Shown one piece after another: positions 44,189 to 55,034 of a stretch of 64,000 nucleotides of DNA; position 1 is the stretch's first letter, and every line of letters starts with the position of its first letter. This DNA comes from Prescottella sp. R16. Lineage in GTDB: Bacteria > Actinomycetota > Actinomycetes > Mycobacteriales > Mycobacteriaceae. Both the position numbers and the translations under genes were made by a program. The DNA is taken from the NCBI RefSeq assembly GCF_030656875.1, contig NZ_CP130943.1, forward strand, positions 2,046,001-2,110,000, given 5' to 3'. Below the pieces are notes generated by a model. The model made no database searches, was not told where the DNA came from, and saw nothing but the letters and a program-made list of their open reading frames with translations.

Positions 44189-45162
44189 CAGCCGAGGTCA
44201 AGGACGAGCTGAGCCGGTTGACGGTGACGCAGGTCAGTTGCCGCAAGGCGGAGGTGTCGTCGCTGCTGCGGTTCGCCGGTGGCCTGCACATCGTCGCGGG
44301 CCGGGTCGTCGTCGAGGCCGAGGTGGACCTCGGGTCGATCGCCCGGCGTCTGCGCGGGGAAATCCTCGACCTGTACGGCTATCAGGCCGACATCCAGGTC
44401 CTCAGTCCCGGCGGGCTGCGCAAGGCCTCCCGCTACGTGGTCCGGGTCGCGAAGGACGGCGAGGCGCTGGCCCGTCGGACCGGCCTGCTCGACATGCGTG
44501 GGCGTCCCGTGCGTGGCCTGCCCGCGCAGGTCGTCGGCGGCAGCATCGGCGACGCGGAGGCGGCGTGGCGGGGTGCGTTCCTGGCACACGGGTCGCTCAC
44601 CGAACCGGGCCGGTCGTCGGCGCTCGAGATCAGCTGCCCCGGACCGGAGGCCGCGCTCGCGCTGGTCGGGGCGGCCCGCCGGCTCGGCATCACCACGAAG
44701 GCCCGCGAGGTGCGCGGTACCGATCGGGTCGTGGTGCGCGACGGCGAGACGATCGGTGCGTTGCTCACCCGGATGGGTGCACAGGACACGCGGCTGACGT
44801 GGGAGGAGCGCCGGATGCGGCGCGAGGTACGCGCCACGGCGAACCGGCTCGCCAACTTCGACGACGCCAACCTGCGCCGGTCCGCGCGGGCCGCGGTGGC
44901 CGCGGCCGCCCGCGTCGAACGGGCCCTCGAGATTCTCGGCGAGGACGTCCCGGATCATCTCGCGGCGGCCGGGGCGCTGCGTGTCAAGCACCGGCAGGCG
45001 TCGCTCGAGGAGCTCGGGCAGCTCGCCGACCCGCCGATGACGAAGGACGCGGTCGCGGGCCGGATCCGTCGGCTGCTGTCGATGGCGGACCGCCGCGCGA
45101 AGGAGACGGGGATCCCGGACACCGAGTCCGCGGTCACCGCGGAACTGCTCGAAGACGCGTGA
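44179..45162 (+). CDS. whiA: Sporulation-type regulator WhiA
   Basis: 327 residues. The N-terminal LAGLIDADG-like domain (about 1-220, [41 protein letters not shown]) is joined to a C-terminal helix-turn-helix (about 240-315, [33 protein letters not shown]). It is a DNA-binding regulator tied to division in actinobacteria and Firmicutes. GTG 44179 has GGGAAGGGAG 8 bases upstream; ATG 44185 is an alternative. It closes the uvrC-rapZ-yvcK-whiA operon and precedes the gap cluster. Confidence 0.94.
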   Translation: MAMTAEVKDELSRLTVTQVSCRKAEVSSLLRFAGGLHIVAGRVVVEAEVDLGSIARRLRGEILDLYGYQADIQVLSPGGLRKASRYVVRVAKDGEALARRTGLLDMRGRPVRGLPAQVVGGSIGDAEAAWRGAFLAHGSLTEPGRSSALEISCPGPEAALALVGAARRLGITTKAREVRGTDRVVVRDGETIGALLTRMGAQDTRLTWEERRMRREVRATANRLANFDDANLRRSARAAVAAAARVERALEILGEDVPDHLAAAGALRVKHRQASLEELGQLADPPMTKDAVAGRIRRLLSMADRRAKETGIPDTESAVTAELLEDA

Positions 45163-45220
45163 CCGAGCGGCCCCGGTCCTGGTGAGCGGGGCAGATGCGC
45201 GCCCGTGCCGGCGGGCACAT

Positions 45221-45226
45221 TAGGGT
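45221..45226 (+). promoter_or_regulatory. -10 box of the gap-pgk-tpiA operon
   Basis: TAGGGT would start transcription near 45233, leaving a leader of about 40 nt with AAAGGAG before the gap GTG. Confidence 0.45.
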
Positions 45227-45254
45227 GGGGGCCGAACACTGGCACACAGAGTGA

Positions 45255-46292
<1,038 letters not shown>

Positions 46293-46311
46293 TCGGAGTT
46301 CGACGACCATC

Positions 46312-47523
46312 ATGGCTGTCAAGACTCTGAAGGATCTGCTGGACGAGGGGGTCGAGGGCCGCACCGTGCTGGTGCGCTCCGACCTCAACGTTCCGCTGGA
46401 CAACGGCACGATCACCGATCCGGGCCGCATCATCGCGTCCGCACCGACCATCTCGGCGCTGGCCGAGGCCGGGGCCAAGGTCATCGTGATGGCGCACCTC
46501 GGTCGTCCCAAGGGCGAGGTCGATCCGGCGCTGTCGCTGGCGCCGGTCGCCGCGAAGCTCGGTGAGGTGCTGGGCCGCAACGTCCAGCTCGCCGGTGACG
46601 TCGTCGGCCAGGATGCGCTCGCGCGTTCCGAGGGCCTGACGGACGGCGATGTGATGCTGCTGGAGAACATCCGCTTCGATCCGCGTGAGACCAGCAAGGA
46701 CGACGCCGAACGTGAGGCTCTCGCGAAGGCACTCGTCGACCTGGTCGACGGTGACGGTGCGTTCGTCTCCGACGGCTTCGGTGTCGTGCACCGCAAGCAG
46801 GCGTCGGTCTACGACATCGCCGAGCTGCTCCCGCACTACGCGGGCAACCTGGTCGCGGCCGAGATGGACGTTCTCCGGGTGCTGTCCGAAGCTTCCGAGC
46901 GGCCGTACGCGGTCGTGCTCGGCGGCTCCAAGGTGTCGGACAAGCTCGCCGTGATCGAGGCGTTGGCCCCCAAGGTCGACACCCTCGTCATCGGTGGCGG
47001 CATGTACTACACCTTCCTTGCAGCACAGGGAATCTCGGTCGGCAACTCGCTGTGTCAGGAAGAGATGATCGACACCTGCAAGGAGCTGCTCGAGCGCTAC
47101 GCGGACGTCATCCACATCCCGCAGGACGTGGTGATCGCCGACTCGTTCTCGGCGGACGCCGAGTCGAAGACGGTCTCCGTGCTGGAGATTCCGGACGGCT
47201 GGATGGGCCTGGACATCGGACCGCAGTCGGTGGAGCGCTTCGCAGCGATCCTCTCGGGTGCCAAGACGGTGTTCTGGAACGGCCCGATGGGCGTGTTCGA
47301 GTTCGAGAAGTTCTCGGCCGGCACCAAGGGTGTCGCCGAGGCGATCATCGAGGCCACCGGCAAGGGCGCGTTCAGCGTCGTCGGCGGCGGCGATTCCGCG
47401 GCGGCCGTGCGTCAGCTCGGTCTGCCGGAGGACGGCTTCTCGCACATCTCGACCGGCGGCGGCGCCTCCCTCGAATACCTCGAGGGCAAGACGCTTCCCG
47501 GCATCGCGGCGCTGGAGGACTGA
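46312..47523 (+). CDS. pgk: Phosphoglycerate kinase
   Basis: 403 residues with [40 protein letters not shown] and the nucleotide loop [10 protein letters not shown]. It transfers phosphate from 1,3-BPG to ADP. The codon use and AT-poor third positions match the highly expressed gap and tpiA on either side. It is separated from tpiA by 3 bases. Confidence 0.97.
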   Translation: MAVKTLKDLLDEGVEGRTVLVRSDLNVPLDNGTITDPGRIIASAPTISALAEAGAKVIVMAHLGRPKGEVDPALSLAPVAAKLGEVLGRNVQLAGDVVGQDALARSEGLTDGDVMLLENIRFDPRETSKDDAEREALAKALVDLVDGDGAFVSDGFGVVHRKQASVYDIAELLPHYAGNLVAAEMDVLRVLSEASERPYAVVLGGSKVSDKLAVIEALAPKVDTLVIGGGMYYTFLAAQGISVGNSLCQEEMIDTCKELLERYADVIHIPQDVVIADSFSADAESKTVSVLEIPDGWMGLDIGPQSVERFAAILSGAKTVFWNGPMGVFEFEKFSAGTKGVAEAIIEATGKGAFSVVGGGDSAAAVRQLGLPEDGFSHISTGGGASLEYLEGKTLPGIAALED

Positions 47524-47526
47524 CGC

Positions 47527-48312
47527 ATGGCACGTAAGCCTTTGATCGCCGGCAACTGGAAGATGAACCTCAATCACCTCGAGGCCATCGCTCTGGTGCA
47601 GAAGATCGCGTTCTCGTTGCCGTCGAAGTACTTCGAGAAGGTCGACGTGACGGTGATCCCGCCGTTCACCGACATCCGCAGCGTGCAGACCCTCGTCGAG
47701 GGCGACAAGCTCCTGCTCACCTACGGTGCGCAGGACGTGTCCGCCCACGATTCGGGTGCGTACACCGGCGAGATCAGCGGCTCGATGCTGGCCAAGCTGG
47801 GCTGCACGTTCGTCGTCGTCGGACACTCCGAGCGGCGCACGCTGCACGGCGAGTCCGACGAGACGGTGCTGGCCAAGACCAAGGCCGCGCTGAAGAACGG
47901 GCTCACCCCGATCGTCTGCATCGGTGAGGGCCTGAACATCCGCGAGGCCGGCGAGCACGTGGCGTACAACGTCGCGCAGCTGAAGGGGTCGCTCGCGGGT
48001 CTGTCGGCCGCCGAGATCGCCGAGATCGTCGTCGCCTACGAGCCCGTGTGGGCCATCGGCACCGGCAAGGTGGCCTCGGCCGCCGACGCGCAGGAAGTCT
48101 GCAAGGCGGTGCGTGACACGCTCGCCGAGCTGGCCTCGCCCGAGGTCGCACAGGCCGTGCGGGTCCTCTACGGCGGATCGGTCAACGCCAAGAACGTCGG
48201 CGAGCTCATCGCTCAGCCCGACGTCGACGGCGGCCTGGTCGGCGGAGCCTCGCTCAAGGCCGACGAGTTCGCGCAGCTGTCGGCGATCGCCGCCGGCGGT
48301 CCGCTGCTCTGA
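47527..48312 (+). CDS. tpiA: Triosephosphate isomerase
   Basis: 261 residues with [13 protein letters not shown] (catalytic Lys), VVGHSERR (catalytic His), the loop [16 protein letters not shown] (catalytic Glu) and [10 protein letters not shown]. It is the last gene of the glycolytic operon and is followed by a strong intrinsic terminator. Confidence 0.97.
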   Translation: MARKPLIAGNWKMNLNHLEAIALVQKIAFSLPSKYFEKVDVTVIPPFTDIRSVQTLVEGDKLLLTYGAQDVSAHDSGAYTGEISGSMLAKLGCTFVVVGHSERRTLHGESDETVLAKTKAALKNGLTPIVCIGEGLNIREAGEHVAYNVAQLKGSLAGLSAAEIAEIVVAYEPVWAIGTGKVASAADAQEVCKAVRDTLAELASPEVAQAVRVLYGGSVNAKNVGELIAQPDVDGGLVGGASLKADEFAQLSAIAAGGPLL

Positions 48313-48331
48313 TCCGGTAGCAATCGAACGA

Positions 48332-48375
48332 ACGCCGGGCGTGCACCCTCGAAAGGGTGCACGCCCGGCGTTTTT
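48332..48375. terminator. Strong intrinsic terminator after tpiA
   Basis: A perfect 18-bp stem, ACGCCGGGCGTGCACCCT (48332-48349) with its complement at 48354-48371, closes a CGAA loop and is followed by TTTTT. It also faces the convergent phosphatase gene. Confidence 0.93.
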
Positions 48376-48386
48376 CGTGGGTGTGG

Positions 48387-49301
48387 TCAGAGGACCAGCG
48401 CGAGCTTCAACTTCGCGAGGGTGAGGTCGGACAGGCCGAGCCCGTCGCGCAGGTAGTTGTCGATCGTGCCGTACTCGGTCTCGACTTCGTCGAACGAGGC
48501 CTGCAGGTAGCTGGCATCGACGCCGATCATGGGTGCGAAGATGTCGGCGCGTTCCTGCCCGTACCGGGTTGCCAGGCCCTGCAGCGTCGTTTCCATCGAT
48601 GCCGCGGTGTACTCGTTGGTGAGGAGATAGTCCGCCATGACGGTGTCCCGAGGCACTCCGGCGATGGTTTGCAGGAGGGCGGCGGCCCAGCCGGTCCGGT
48701 CCTTGCCGGCCGTGCAGTGGAACAGTTGGGGGCCGGTGGTGTCGGCGAGACCGGTGAGCAGGGTGGCGAATCCTGCGCGGGCCGCGGGATCGTTGACGAA
48801 GGAGCGGTTCATCTCCCGCATGAACTCGCGTCCCTCGTCCGGCGATTGCAGCGCGAAGGCGGCACCCGCGAGGTCGCCGGACAGGATCGGGACCCGGACG
48901 TAGGAGGCGCCGGCCGGCAGCCGGTCGGGTTTGCCGGCCACCTCCTCGTCGGTGCGGACGTCGTAGATCGCGGACAGGCCGAGCGTCTCGAGAGCTGCGA
49001 GGTCGTCGTCGCCGGGGACGACTGCATTGGACCGGTAGAAGACGCCCGGGCGCATACGCAGGCCTTGGGTGGTCTCGTAGCCGGGGCCGGCCACATCGCG
49101 GAAGTTGTCGATCGTCGCGAGCCGCGGTGTCTCGGCGACGGCCGGGGCGCTCGATCCGGCGCCGATGGACCCGAGGGCCGGCAGATCGAGTGAGCCGGCG
49201 GCGCCGGCGGCCGCGGTGCCCGCGAACAGGAACGAGCCGGATGCGGTGAGGGCCACGGCGGTTCGGGTGGTACGGCGCAGGGCTGTCGAGCGGTGCGTCA
49301 T
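48387..49301 (-). CDS. Secreted tyrosine-specific protein phosphatase (PtpB-like)
   Basis: 304 residues. An N-terminal signal peptide with an arginine pair (ALRRTTRTAVALTASGSFLF, cleavage near residue 34) precedes a dual-specificity-type phosphatase domain. The signature loop is HCTAGKDRTGW (nucleophile Cys near residue 195), with NFRDVAG at the domain start. It resembles the mycobacterial secreted PtpB and lipid/protein phosphatases. The RR may indicate Tat export. It is convergent with tpiA and divergent from secG. Its substrate is unknown. Confidence 0.88.
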   Translation of the reverse strand: MTHRSTALRRTTRTAVALTASGSFLFAGTAAAGAAGSLDLPALGSIGAGSSAPAVAETPRLATIDNFRDVAGPGYETTQGLRMRPGVFYRSNAVVPGDDDLAALETLGLSAIYDVRTDEEVAGKPDRLPAGASYVRVPILSGDLAGAAFALQSPDEGREFMREMNRSFVNDPAARAGFATLLTGLADTTGPQLFHCTAGKDRTGWAAALLQTIAGVPRDTVMADYLLTNEYTAASMETTLQGLATRYGQERADIFAPMIGVDASYLQASFDEVETEYGTIDNYLRDGLGLSDLTLAKLKLALVL

Positions 49302-49470
49302 GGTGGAGCCTTCCTGGTGGGGTGTCTGCTCGCGAGGAAGGTAGCGAACTCCACAGGGTCGTATAAGTGATGCGTCTCATCACGCGGGAGAAATGTGTTG
49401 TCGGTCATCGCTTCGGTCGTCTGTGGCGGACCTGCCCCCCGGGACGGCACCCCGGCGGCCGGGCAACAGG

Positions 49471-49476
49471 TAAGCT
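49471..49476 (+). promoter_or_regulatory. -10 box upstream of secG
   Basis: TAAGCT would start near 49483, giving a leader of about 45 nt containing GAAGGG. Confidence 0.4.
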
Positions 49477-49528
49477 GGGCGCGCTAGTGACCGAATTCCG
49501 TGGCGTGTGAAGGGCAGCGAATACCGAA

Positions 49529-49762
49529 ATGGCACTGTTCCTGGAGATTCTGCTGGTGATCACCAGTCTGCTGCTCATCCTGCTGGTGCTGCTGCACCGG
49601 GCGAAGGGCGGCGGTCTGTCCAGCCTCTTCGGCGGCGGTGTCCAGTCCAGCCTTGCCGGGTCGACGGTCGTGGAGAAGAACCTGGACCGGATCACCGTGT
49701 TCACGGCGCTGGTGTGGCTGATCGCGATCCTCGGCATCGGACTCGAGATCAAGTTCAGCTGA
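49529..49762 (+). CDS. secG: Preprotein translocase subunit SecG
   Basis: A 77-residue protein with two membrane helices (about 2-21 and 53-72) joined by the family loop [24 protein letters not shown]. It assists SecYE in protein export. It sits between gap-pgk-tpiA and ppc, as in mycobacteria. Confidence 0.95.
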   Translation: MALFLEILLVITSLLLILLVLLHRAKGGGLSSLFGGGVQSSLAGSTVVEKNLDRITVFTALVWLIAILGIGLEIKFS

Positions 49763-49802
49763 CGCGACGCCCGTTCGTCGTGCGAGCGGCCGGAGTCCGA
49801 CC

Positions 49803-49808
49803 GATACT
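49803..49808 (+). promoter_or_regulatory. Possible -10 for leaderless ppc
   Basis: GATACT ends 7 bases before ATG 49815. It keeps the key A and T of the -10 but not the first T. No Shine-Dalgarno is present. Confidence 0.3.
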
Positions 49809-49814
49809 GGGGTG

Positions 49815-52595
49815 ATGACGGGGAGCCCCGAGCTGCATTCCACTGCCGAGCTGCGTTCCGCTACCGAGCCGCTGCGGGAGGACATCCGGCTTCTCGGTGG
49901 CCTGCTCGGTGACATCGTCCGGGAGCAGGCGGGCGACGGCGTGTTCGGGCTCGTCGAGCGGGCACGGGTCGAATCGTTCCGGGTGCGGCGTTCGGAGATC
50001 GACCGGGCGCAGCTCGCGGAGATGTTCACGACGATCTACACCGAGGACGCGATCCCGGTGATTCGTGCATTCAGTCATTTCGCGTTGCTCGCGAACGTCG
50101 CGGAGGATCTGCACCGCGAGCGGCGTCGCGCACTCCACGTCCGGTCGGGGGAGCCGCCGCAGGACAGCAGTTTGGCGGCCACGTATGCGAAACTCGATGC
50201 CGCGAACGTGGATTCGGTGACCGCGTCCGCCGCGTTGGCAGGTGCCCTGGTTGCACCGGTGATCACCGCCCACCCGACCGAGACCCGCCGGCGCACGGTG
50301 TTCGAGACACAGCACCGGATCATCGAACTCATGCGGCGACGTGCGTGGCATCCCCCCGGTTCCGACGAGATCGCGGACGTCGACCGGCAGTTGCGCCGGC
50401 AGATCCTCACCCTGTGGCAGACGGCCCTGATCCGGTTGTCCCGCCTACGGATCCAGGACGAGATCGAGGTGGGTCTGCGTTACTACGACGCTTCCTTCTT
50501 CGAGGTGATCCCACAGATCAACGCGGACGTGCGGGATGCATTGCAGGCCCGTTGGCCCGGGTCGGGGGTGCTGGACGAGCCGATACTGCGGCCCGGATCG
50601 TGGATCGGCGGAGACCGGGACGGCAACCCGTTCGTCACCGCCGACGTGGTGGCCCGCGCGACGCACCGGGCCGCGGAGACCGCGCTCGAACATCATCTGG
50701 CGGAACTCGAGGTCCTGGAACGGGAACTGTCGATGTCGGCGCGGCTGGTCACGGTCACCGGTGCGCTCACGAGGCTCGCCGACGAGTCGGGGGACGAGTC
50801 GGCGTTCCGGGCGGACGAACCGTACCGGCGGGCGGTGCGCGGGCTGCGGGTGCGGTTGTCGGTGACAGCCGACCGGATCCTCGGGCATCCGGCGGCCGGA
50901 CGCGTGGACGGAGATCTTCCCGGCTACGAGGTTCCCGGCGACCTGCTCGCCGACCTGGACGTGATCGATGCGTCGCTGCGTTCGCACGGCGACGCCGCCG
51001 TCGCCGACGATCGGCTGGCCCGGCTGCGGAACGCGGTGCAGGTCTTCGGTTTCCACCTGTGCGGGCTGGATCTGCGGCAGAATTCCGAGATCCACGAGAC
51101 GGTGATCGCGGAACTGCTGGCGTGGGCGGGCGTCCACCCGGACTATCGCTCCCTGCGTGAGGACCAGCGGGTCGCGCTGCTCGCCGGTGAGTTGGCGACC
51201 CGGCGGCCCCTCGCCGGTCCGCACGCCGAGTTCGGTGAGCTCACCACCGGGGAACTCGGCATTCTGCGTGCGGCGGCCGACGCCGTGGACCGTATCGGCC
51301 CCGACGCGGTCCCGAACTATGTGATCAGCATGTGCGATTCGGTCAGCGACTTGCTCGAGGTGGCGGTGCTGCTCGCCGAGGTGGGGCTGTTCGACCCGGA
51401 CGGTGAGGGTGGACCGCGCTGCCCGGTGGGTATCGTGCCGCTGTTCGAGACCATCGACGATCTGCGCGGCGGCGCCGGCATCCTCACCGCGGCCCTCGAC
51501 GTCCCGATCTATCGGGCGCTGGTCGCGAACCGGGGCGACCGTCAGGAGGTGATGCTCGGCTACTCCGACTCCAACAAGGACGGGGGCTATCTCGCGGCGA
51601 ACTGGGCGCTGTACCGCGCGGAGCTCGATCTCGTCGCGGTCGCCCGGGAGACGGGAATCCGGTTGCGGCTCTTCCACGGTCGTGGCGGCACCGTCGGCCG
51701 CGGCGGCGGACCCAGCTACGACGCGATTCTCGCGCAGCCGCCCGGTGCGGTGCAGGGGGCGCTGCGGCTCACCGAGCAGGGGGAGATCATCGCCGCGAAG
51801 TATGCGGAACCGCGGCTGGCCAGGCGCAACCTCGAGGCGCTGGTGTCGGCGACGTTGGAGTCGACACTGCTGGACGTCGAGGGGCTGGGCGACGACGCCG
51901 TCCCCGCCTACGAGATCCTCGACGAGCTGGCGGAGCTGGCCCGGGTCGCGTACGCGGACCTGGTGCACGACACCCCCGGATTCGTGGACTACTTCACGGC
52001 GTCGACGCCGGTCGCCGAGATCGGGGCCCTCAACATCGGCAGCCGTCCGGCGACCCGGAAGCCGACACGGGCGATCTCCGATCTGCGGGCGATCCCGTGG
52101 GTGCTGTCGTGGAGCCAGTCTCGGGTGATGCTGCCCGGCTGGTACGGCACCGGGACGGCGTTCGAGACGTGGGTGGGTGACGACACCGATCGGCTCGCGA
52201 CGCTCACCGACCTGTACGAGCGGTGGCCGTTCTTCCGGACCGTGCTGTCGAATCTGGCGCAGGTGATGGCGAAGTCCGACATGGGTTTGGCCGCACGATA
52301 TTCCGAACTGGTGCCCGACGTTGCCCTGCGCCGGGAGGTGTTCGGCAAGATCTCCGCCGAGCATGCCCGCACTCTCGCGATGTACCGGGCGATCACCGGT
52401 CACGAGAACCTGTTGTGGGACAACCCCGCCCTCGACCGGTCGGTGCACAACCGGTTTCCGTACCTCGAGCCGCTCAATCATCTGCAGGTGGAGTTGTTGC
52501 GCCGTTACCGGGCGGGCGACGACTCCGACAGTGTCCGGCGCGGTATCCAGTTGACGATGAACGGGCTCGCCACGGCATTGCGCAACAGCGGCTAG
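49815..52595 (+). CDS. ppc: Phosphoenolpyruvate carboxylase
   Basis: It carboxylates PEP to oxaloacetate, refilling the TCA cycle. The 926-residue protein has the catalytic His in [58 protein letters not shown] and ends RNSG, near the conserved RNTG. ATG 49815 is preferred over GTG 49812. It follows the glycolytic genes and secG in the conserved order. Confidence 0.97.
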   Translation: MTGSPELHSTAELRSATEPLREDIRLLGGLLGDIVREQAGDGVFGLVERARVESFRVRRSEIDRAQLAEMFTTIYTEDAIPVIRAFSHFALLANVAEDLHRERRRALHVRSGEPPQDSSLAATYAKLDAANVDSVTASAALAGALVAPVITAHPTETRRRTVFETQHRIIELMRRRAWHPPGSDEIADVDRQLRRQILTLWQTALIRLSRLRIQDEIEVGLRYYDASFFEVIPQINADVRDALQARWPGSGVLDEPILRPGSWIGGDRDGNPFVTADVVARATHRAAETALEHHLAELEVLERELSMSARLVTVTGALTRLADESGDESAFRADEPYRRAVRGLRVRLSVTADRILGHPAAGRVDGDLPGYEVPGDLLADLDVIDASLRSHGDAAVADDRLARLRNAVQVFGFHLCGLDLRQNSEIHETVIAELLAWAGVHPDYRSLREDQRVALLAGELATRRPLAGPHAEFGELTTGELGILRAAADAVDRIGPDAVPNYVISMCDSVSDLLEVAVLLAEVGLFDPDGEGGPRCPVGIVPLFETIDDLRGGAGILTAALDVPIYRALVANRGDRQEVMLGYSDSNKDGGYLAANWALYRAELDLVAVARETGIRLRLFHGRGGTVGRGGGPSYDAILAQPPGAVQGALRLTEQGEIIAAKYAEPRLARRNLEALVSATLESTLLDVEGLGDDAVPAYEILDELAELARVAYADLVHDTPGFVDYFTASTPVAEIGALNIGSRPATRKPTRAISDLRAIPWVLSWSQSRVMLPGWYGTGTAFETWVGDDTDRLATLTDLYERWPFFRTVLSNLAQVMAKSDMGLAARYSELVPDVALRREVFGKISAEHARTLAMYRAITGHENLLWDNPALDRSVHNRFPYLEPLNHLQVELLRRYRAGDDSDSVRRGIQLTMNGLATALRNSG

Positions 52596-52602
52596 ATCCG
52601 GC

Positions 52603-52639
52603 GGTACCGCCCGCGAGAGAAGCATTCGCGGGCGGTACC
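52603..52639. terminator. Bidirectional hairpin between ppc and the Gly-rich small gene
   Basis: GGTACCGCCCGCGA / TCGCGGGCGGTACC form a perfect 14-bp stem around a 9-nt loop between convergent genes, with no U-tract. Confidence 0.65.
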
Positions 52640-52659
52640 CGGGCGGAGCGCGGTGCCGG

Positions 52660-52806
52660 TCAGGATCCGAACGCGACATCGCCGCCGCCACCGCCGCCGC
52701 CCCCGGCGTTGCCGGCGGAGCCGAAGGACGAGTCGCCGGAACCGACGTTGAACTGACCGCCGAACATCGCGTTCAGCAGGGCCGAGAAGAGAGCGGAGAT
52801 CGACAT
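52660..52806 (-). CDS. 48-residue Gly-rich small protein
   Basis: The N-terminal 18 residues are hydrophobic and amphipathic (MSISALFSALLNAMFGGQ); the rest is Gly/Ser/Asn-rich with an eight-glycine run and ends DVAFGS. There is no signal peptide or known motif. ATG 52806 has AGGAG 6 bases upstream, the best evidence that it is real. It lies between ppc and the ter genes, convergent with ppc. Size and composition recall the small unprocessed channel peptides of mycolic-acid bacteria, but that comparison is speculative. Confidence 0.6.
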   Translation of the reverse strand: MSISALFSALLNAMFGGQFNVGSGDSSFGSAGNAGGGGGGGGDVAFGS

Positions 52807-52833
52807 GGGTACTCCTGTGTTCGCTCGAATCGG

Positions 52834-52853
52834 TCGACACCGGGTGGTGTCGA
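52834..52853. promoter_or_regulatory. Palindrome upstream of the Gly-rich small gene
   Basis: TCGACACC / GGTGTCGA, 8-bp stem and 4-nt loop, 28 bases before the start codon. It may be an operator or a 5'UTR hairpin. Confidence 0.4.
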
Positions 52854-52899
52854 GACCCATTCGACCGTGCCGGTTGTGATGTCCGACACGAATCGGGCC

Positions 52900-52953
52900 G
52901 GATTAGGGGACGGATAGGGGTCGACGAGTACTCGGATAGGGGCGGGTAGGGGG
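52900..52953 (+). repeat. Four phased GGATAGGGG-type repeats
   Basis: GGATTAGGGG (52900), GGATAGGGG (52912), GGATAGGGG (52934) and GGGTAGGGGG (52944) are spaced 12, 22 and 10 bp, close to whole helical turns. The four G-tracts could also form a quadruplex. Confidence 0.6.
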
Positions 52954-53113
52954 ACTGCTGTGCGTCGAACGGTTCGTGTCCGGGGGTCGGAAGTACTGGC
53001 CGCCCCGTATGCGCGGAAACGTCAGGCACAATGGTGTCGATGTCCGATTCGAGCGGTTGGTGTGTCGGTGTCGACGAGTGCCGGGGGAGAGCCTGTCGGA
53101 ATCTGGAGGACGT

Positions 53114-54406
53114 GTGCAGCTTGTGAAGGGGTCGAAGACCGACCTCGTCGGTGACCGATACACCGTCGCGATCACCACGTCGGCCCCAGCGGATGCGGTC
53201 GACATTGCTGCAGTGCTCCTCGGCGCCGACGGTCGCGTTCGCGGCGACGACGACTTCGTGTTCTTCAACAATCCGAAAGCCGGTGGCGTCACTCTGGTCT
53301 CGGACGCGGCCGTCACCGTCGACCTCGACTCGGTGCCCGCGGACGTGCACCGGGTGCTGGTCACCGGGAGCACCGAAGCCCGGGGCGGAACGTTCGGTGC
53401 CGTGGCCGGACTCTCCGTCGACATCGCCGCCGCCGGGCACCGGTCGACGTTCGTGCCGCCGGGACTCGCGGCCGAGACGGTCCTGCAGGTGGTGGCGTTC
53501 TATCGGCGCGGAACCGGCTGGCGTCTCGATGCGATCGGCCAGGGTTACAGCGAAGGGCTGGCGTCGTTCGCCACCGAACACGGCATCACCGTCGACGATC
53601 CCGGCGCCGCCGAGACTCCGACTGTGGCCGTTCAGGATCCTCCACCCGCATCGACCGTCGTCGAGACGGTGAAGATCTCCCTGGCGAAGGACTCGGCCGA
53701 CAAGACTGCCCGCATCGATCTGCGCAAGAGCCAGGGGGACCCGAACTGGGTGCTCACCGTCGGACTCGAATGGGACGGCCGCGGTGCCGAGTACGAGCAG
53801 GACGGCACCGTGAAGCGATACGGCGAAGGCGACCTCGATGTCTACTTCTTCTGCCGGAACGAGGAGACGAACGAATACGTCGTCGTCAGCGGGGAGAAGG
53901 GGCACCGAGGCAGCCTCGACACCTGGCCGTACATCCACCACTACGGGGACAGTCTCGGCCCCGGCCGCGGCGACGAACCGGCCACCGAGCGGGTTCGGGT
54001 ACTCCCGCAGGAGAACGGGGACCTGCTGGTGAACGTCTACCAGAGTGTCGACAACGGCGGCGGTGCCATCGATACGTTCGGCCGGCCCCGGGTCGCGATC
54101 CGTTACGGCCGCGCCGGACGGGACGGGCTCCCGGGACCGGACTCGGACGAGATCCTGGTCCATGTCGGAAACGGTAAGAACTCGTACTGGGCGACCGTCG
54201 CGCACATCGATGTCCGAGACGGTGTCCTCACCGTCGACGGCGAAACCCGGTACAGCCGCTTCATGAGCGAAAGAATGCCCGTTCTGGACACGGCCGGGAA
54301 CTGGGTGCGGAAAGCTTCGGATGGGCCTGTCGGCCGGAGCAAGACGAGCAACGGCGGGATCGGCCTCACGACGTACAGCGGCCGGTGCCCGGACCCGAAG
54401 AAGTAG
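53114..54406 (+). CDS. Two-domain TerD-superfamily protein (TerA-like architecture)
   Basis: 430 residues. An N-terminal TerD-type domain (about 1-165: VRGDDDFVFFNNPKAGG, IGQGYSEGLASFATEHGI) lacks most of the acidic calcium-ligand loop of canonical TerD. After a Pro-rich linker, the C-terminal half (about 185-415) aligns by eye with the 209-residue TerA-like protein at 57576: GEGDLDVYFF against IDLDLGAMYE, WPYIHHYGDS against PPFIHLDGDD, LLVNVYQSVDNG against ILIFAYIYEGVP. So it joins two TerD-superfamily modules, as in TerA. GTG 53114 has GGAGG 4 bases upstream. It opens the plus-strand ter genes. Confidence 0.78.
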   Translation: MQLVKGSKTDLVGDRYTVAITTSAPADAVDIAAVLLGADGRVRGDDDFVFFNNPKAGGVTLVSDAAVTVDLDSVPADVHRVLVTGSTEARGGTFGAVAGLSVDIAAAGHRSTFVPPGLAAETVLQVVAFYRRGTGWRLDAIGQGYSEGLASFATEHGITVDDPGAAETPTVAVQDPPPASTVVETVKISLAKDSADKTARIDLRKSQGDPNWVLTVGLEWDGRGAEYEQDGTVKRYGEGDLDVYFFCRNEETNEYVVVSGEKGHRGSLDTWPYIHHYGDSLGPGRGDEPATERVRVLPQENGDLLVNVYQSVDNGGGAIDTFGRPRVAIRYGRAGRDGLPGPDSDEILVHVGNGKNSYWATVAHIDVRDGVLTVDGETRYSRFMSERMPVLDTAGNWVRKASDGPVGRSKTSNGGIGLTTYSGRCPDPKK

Positions 54407-54455
54407 ACCCGGTACCGATTCTGCAAGTGGACTACCCCGAAATACAGGAGGACAG

Positions 54456-54911
54456 ATGGGATTCTGGGACCAGCTCAAGGCCAAGACGCAGGAACTGAAC
54501 GGGCAGCTGCAGGTCAAGACCGCGCAGTTCAAGAACAAGGAGTTCGCCAACGGCGCGATGGCGATGTGCGCGCTGATCGCCGCAGCCGACGGCAGCATCG
54601 ACCCGGCGGAGCGCCAGAAGACCGCCGCGCTGATCATGTCGAACGAGTCGCTGAAGGTGTTCTCGCCGGACGAACTGCGGCAGAAGTTCGACTGGTACTG
54701 CGACAAGCTGCAGGGCGATTTCGACTTCGGCAAGGTCGAGGCCACTGCCACGATCGGCAAGCTGAAGTCCAAGCCGGAGCAGGCGCGTGCAGTGATCCAG
54801 ATCGGCATCATCATCGGCGGTGCCGACGGCAACTTCGATCAGCACGAGAAGAACGCGGTCAAGGAAGCGTGCTTCGCGGTGGGGATCGATCCGTCCGAGT
54901 TCGATCTCTGA
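54456..54911 (+). CDS. terB: TerB-family stress protein
   Basis: A 151-residue all-helical protein of the TerB fold: MGFWDQLKAKTQELNGQLQ, ALIAAADGSIDPAERQKTA and IGGADGNFDQHEKNAVKEA, the paired ADG...E segments that may bind metal. TerB proteins are thought to work at the inner face of the membrane with TerC and TerD. AGGAGG lies 6 bases before the ATG. It is 49 bases downstream of the two-domain protein and probably co-transcribed. Confidence 0.9.
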   Translation: MGFWDQLKAKTQELNGQLQVKTAQFKNKEFANGAMAMCALIAAADGSIDPAERQKTAALIMSNESLKVFSPDELRQKFDWYCDKLQGDFDFGKVEATATIGKLKSKPEQARAVIQIGIIIGGADGNFDQHEKNAVKEACFAVGIDPSEFDL

Positions 54912-54980
54912 CGACGGTTCGTTCGTGAGGCTTGTCGGTGGGCCGGGCTACGGTCCTCGGCAGGTGACCGGTGGACCACA

Positions 54981-55002
54981 CTTTTCGGGAGACCCCGGAA
55001 AG
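54981..55002 (+). promoter_or_regulatory. Hairpin in the leader of the first terD
   Basis: CTTTTCGGG / CCCGGAAAG with an AGAC loop (one T-G pair), 32 bases before the terD ATG. It may be a terminator or a 5'UTR control element. Confidence 0.4.
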
Positions 55003-55034
55003 CTATACAGCACAACGAATTCAGGAGGACAAGC

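Larger units (their letters stand above)
52807..53113. other. 307-bp divergent control region of the ter cluster
   Basis: No gene. It contains a perfect hairpin at 52834-52853, an array of four GGATAGGGG-type repeats at 52900-52953, and the GGAGG ribosome site (53105-53109) of the first plus-strand ter gene. It separates the Gly-rich small gene from the TerD-type fusion gene. Confidence 0.65.
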
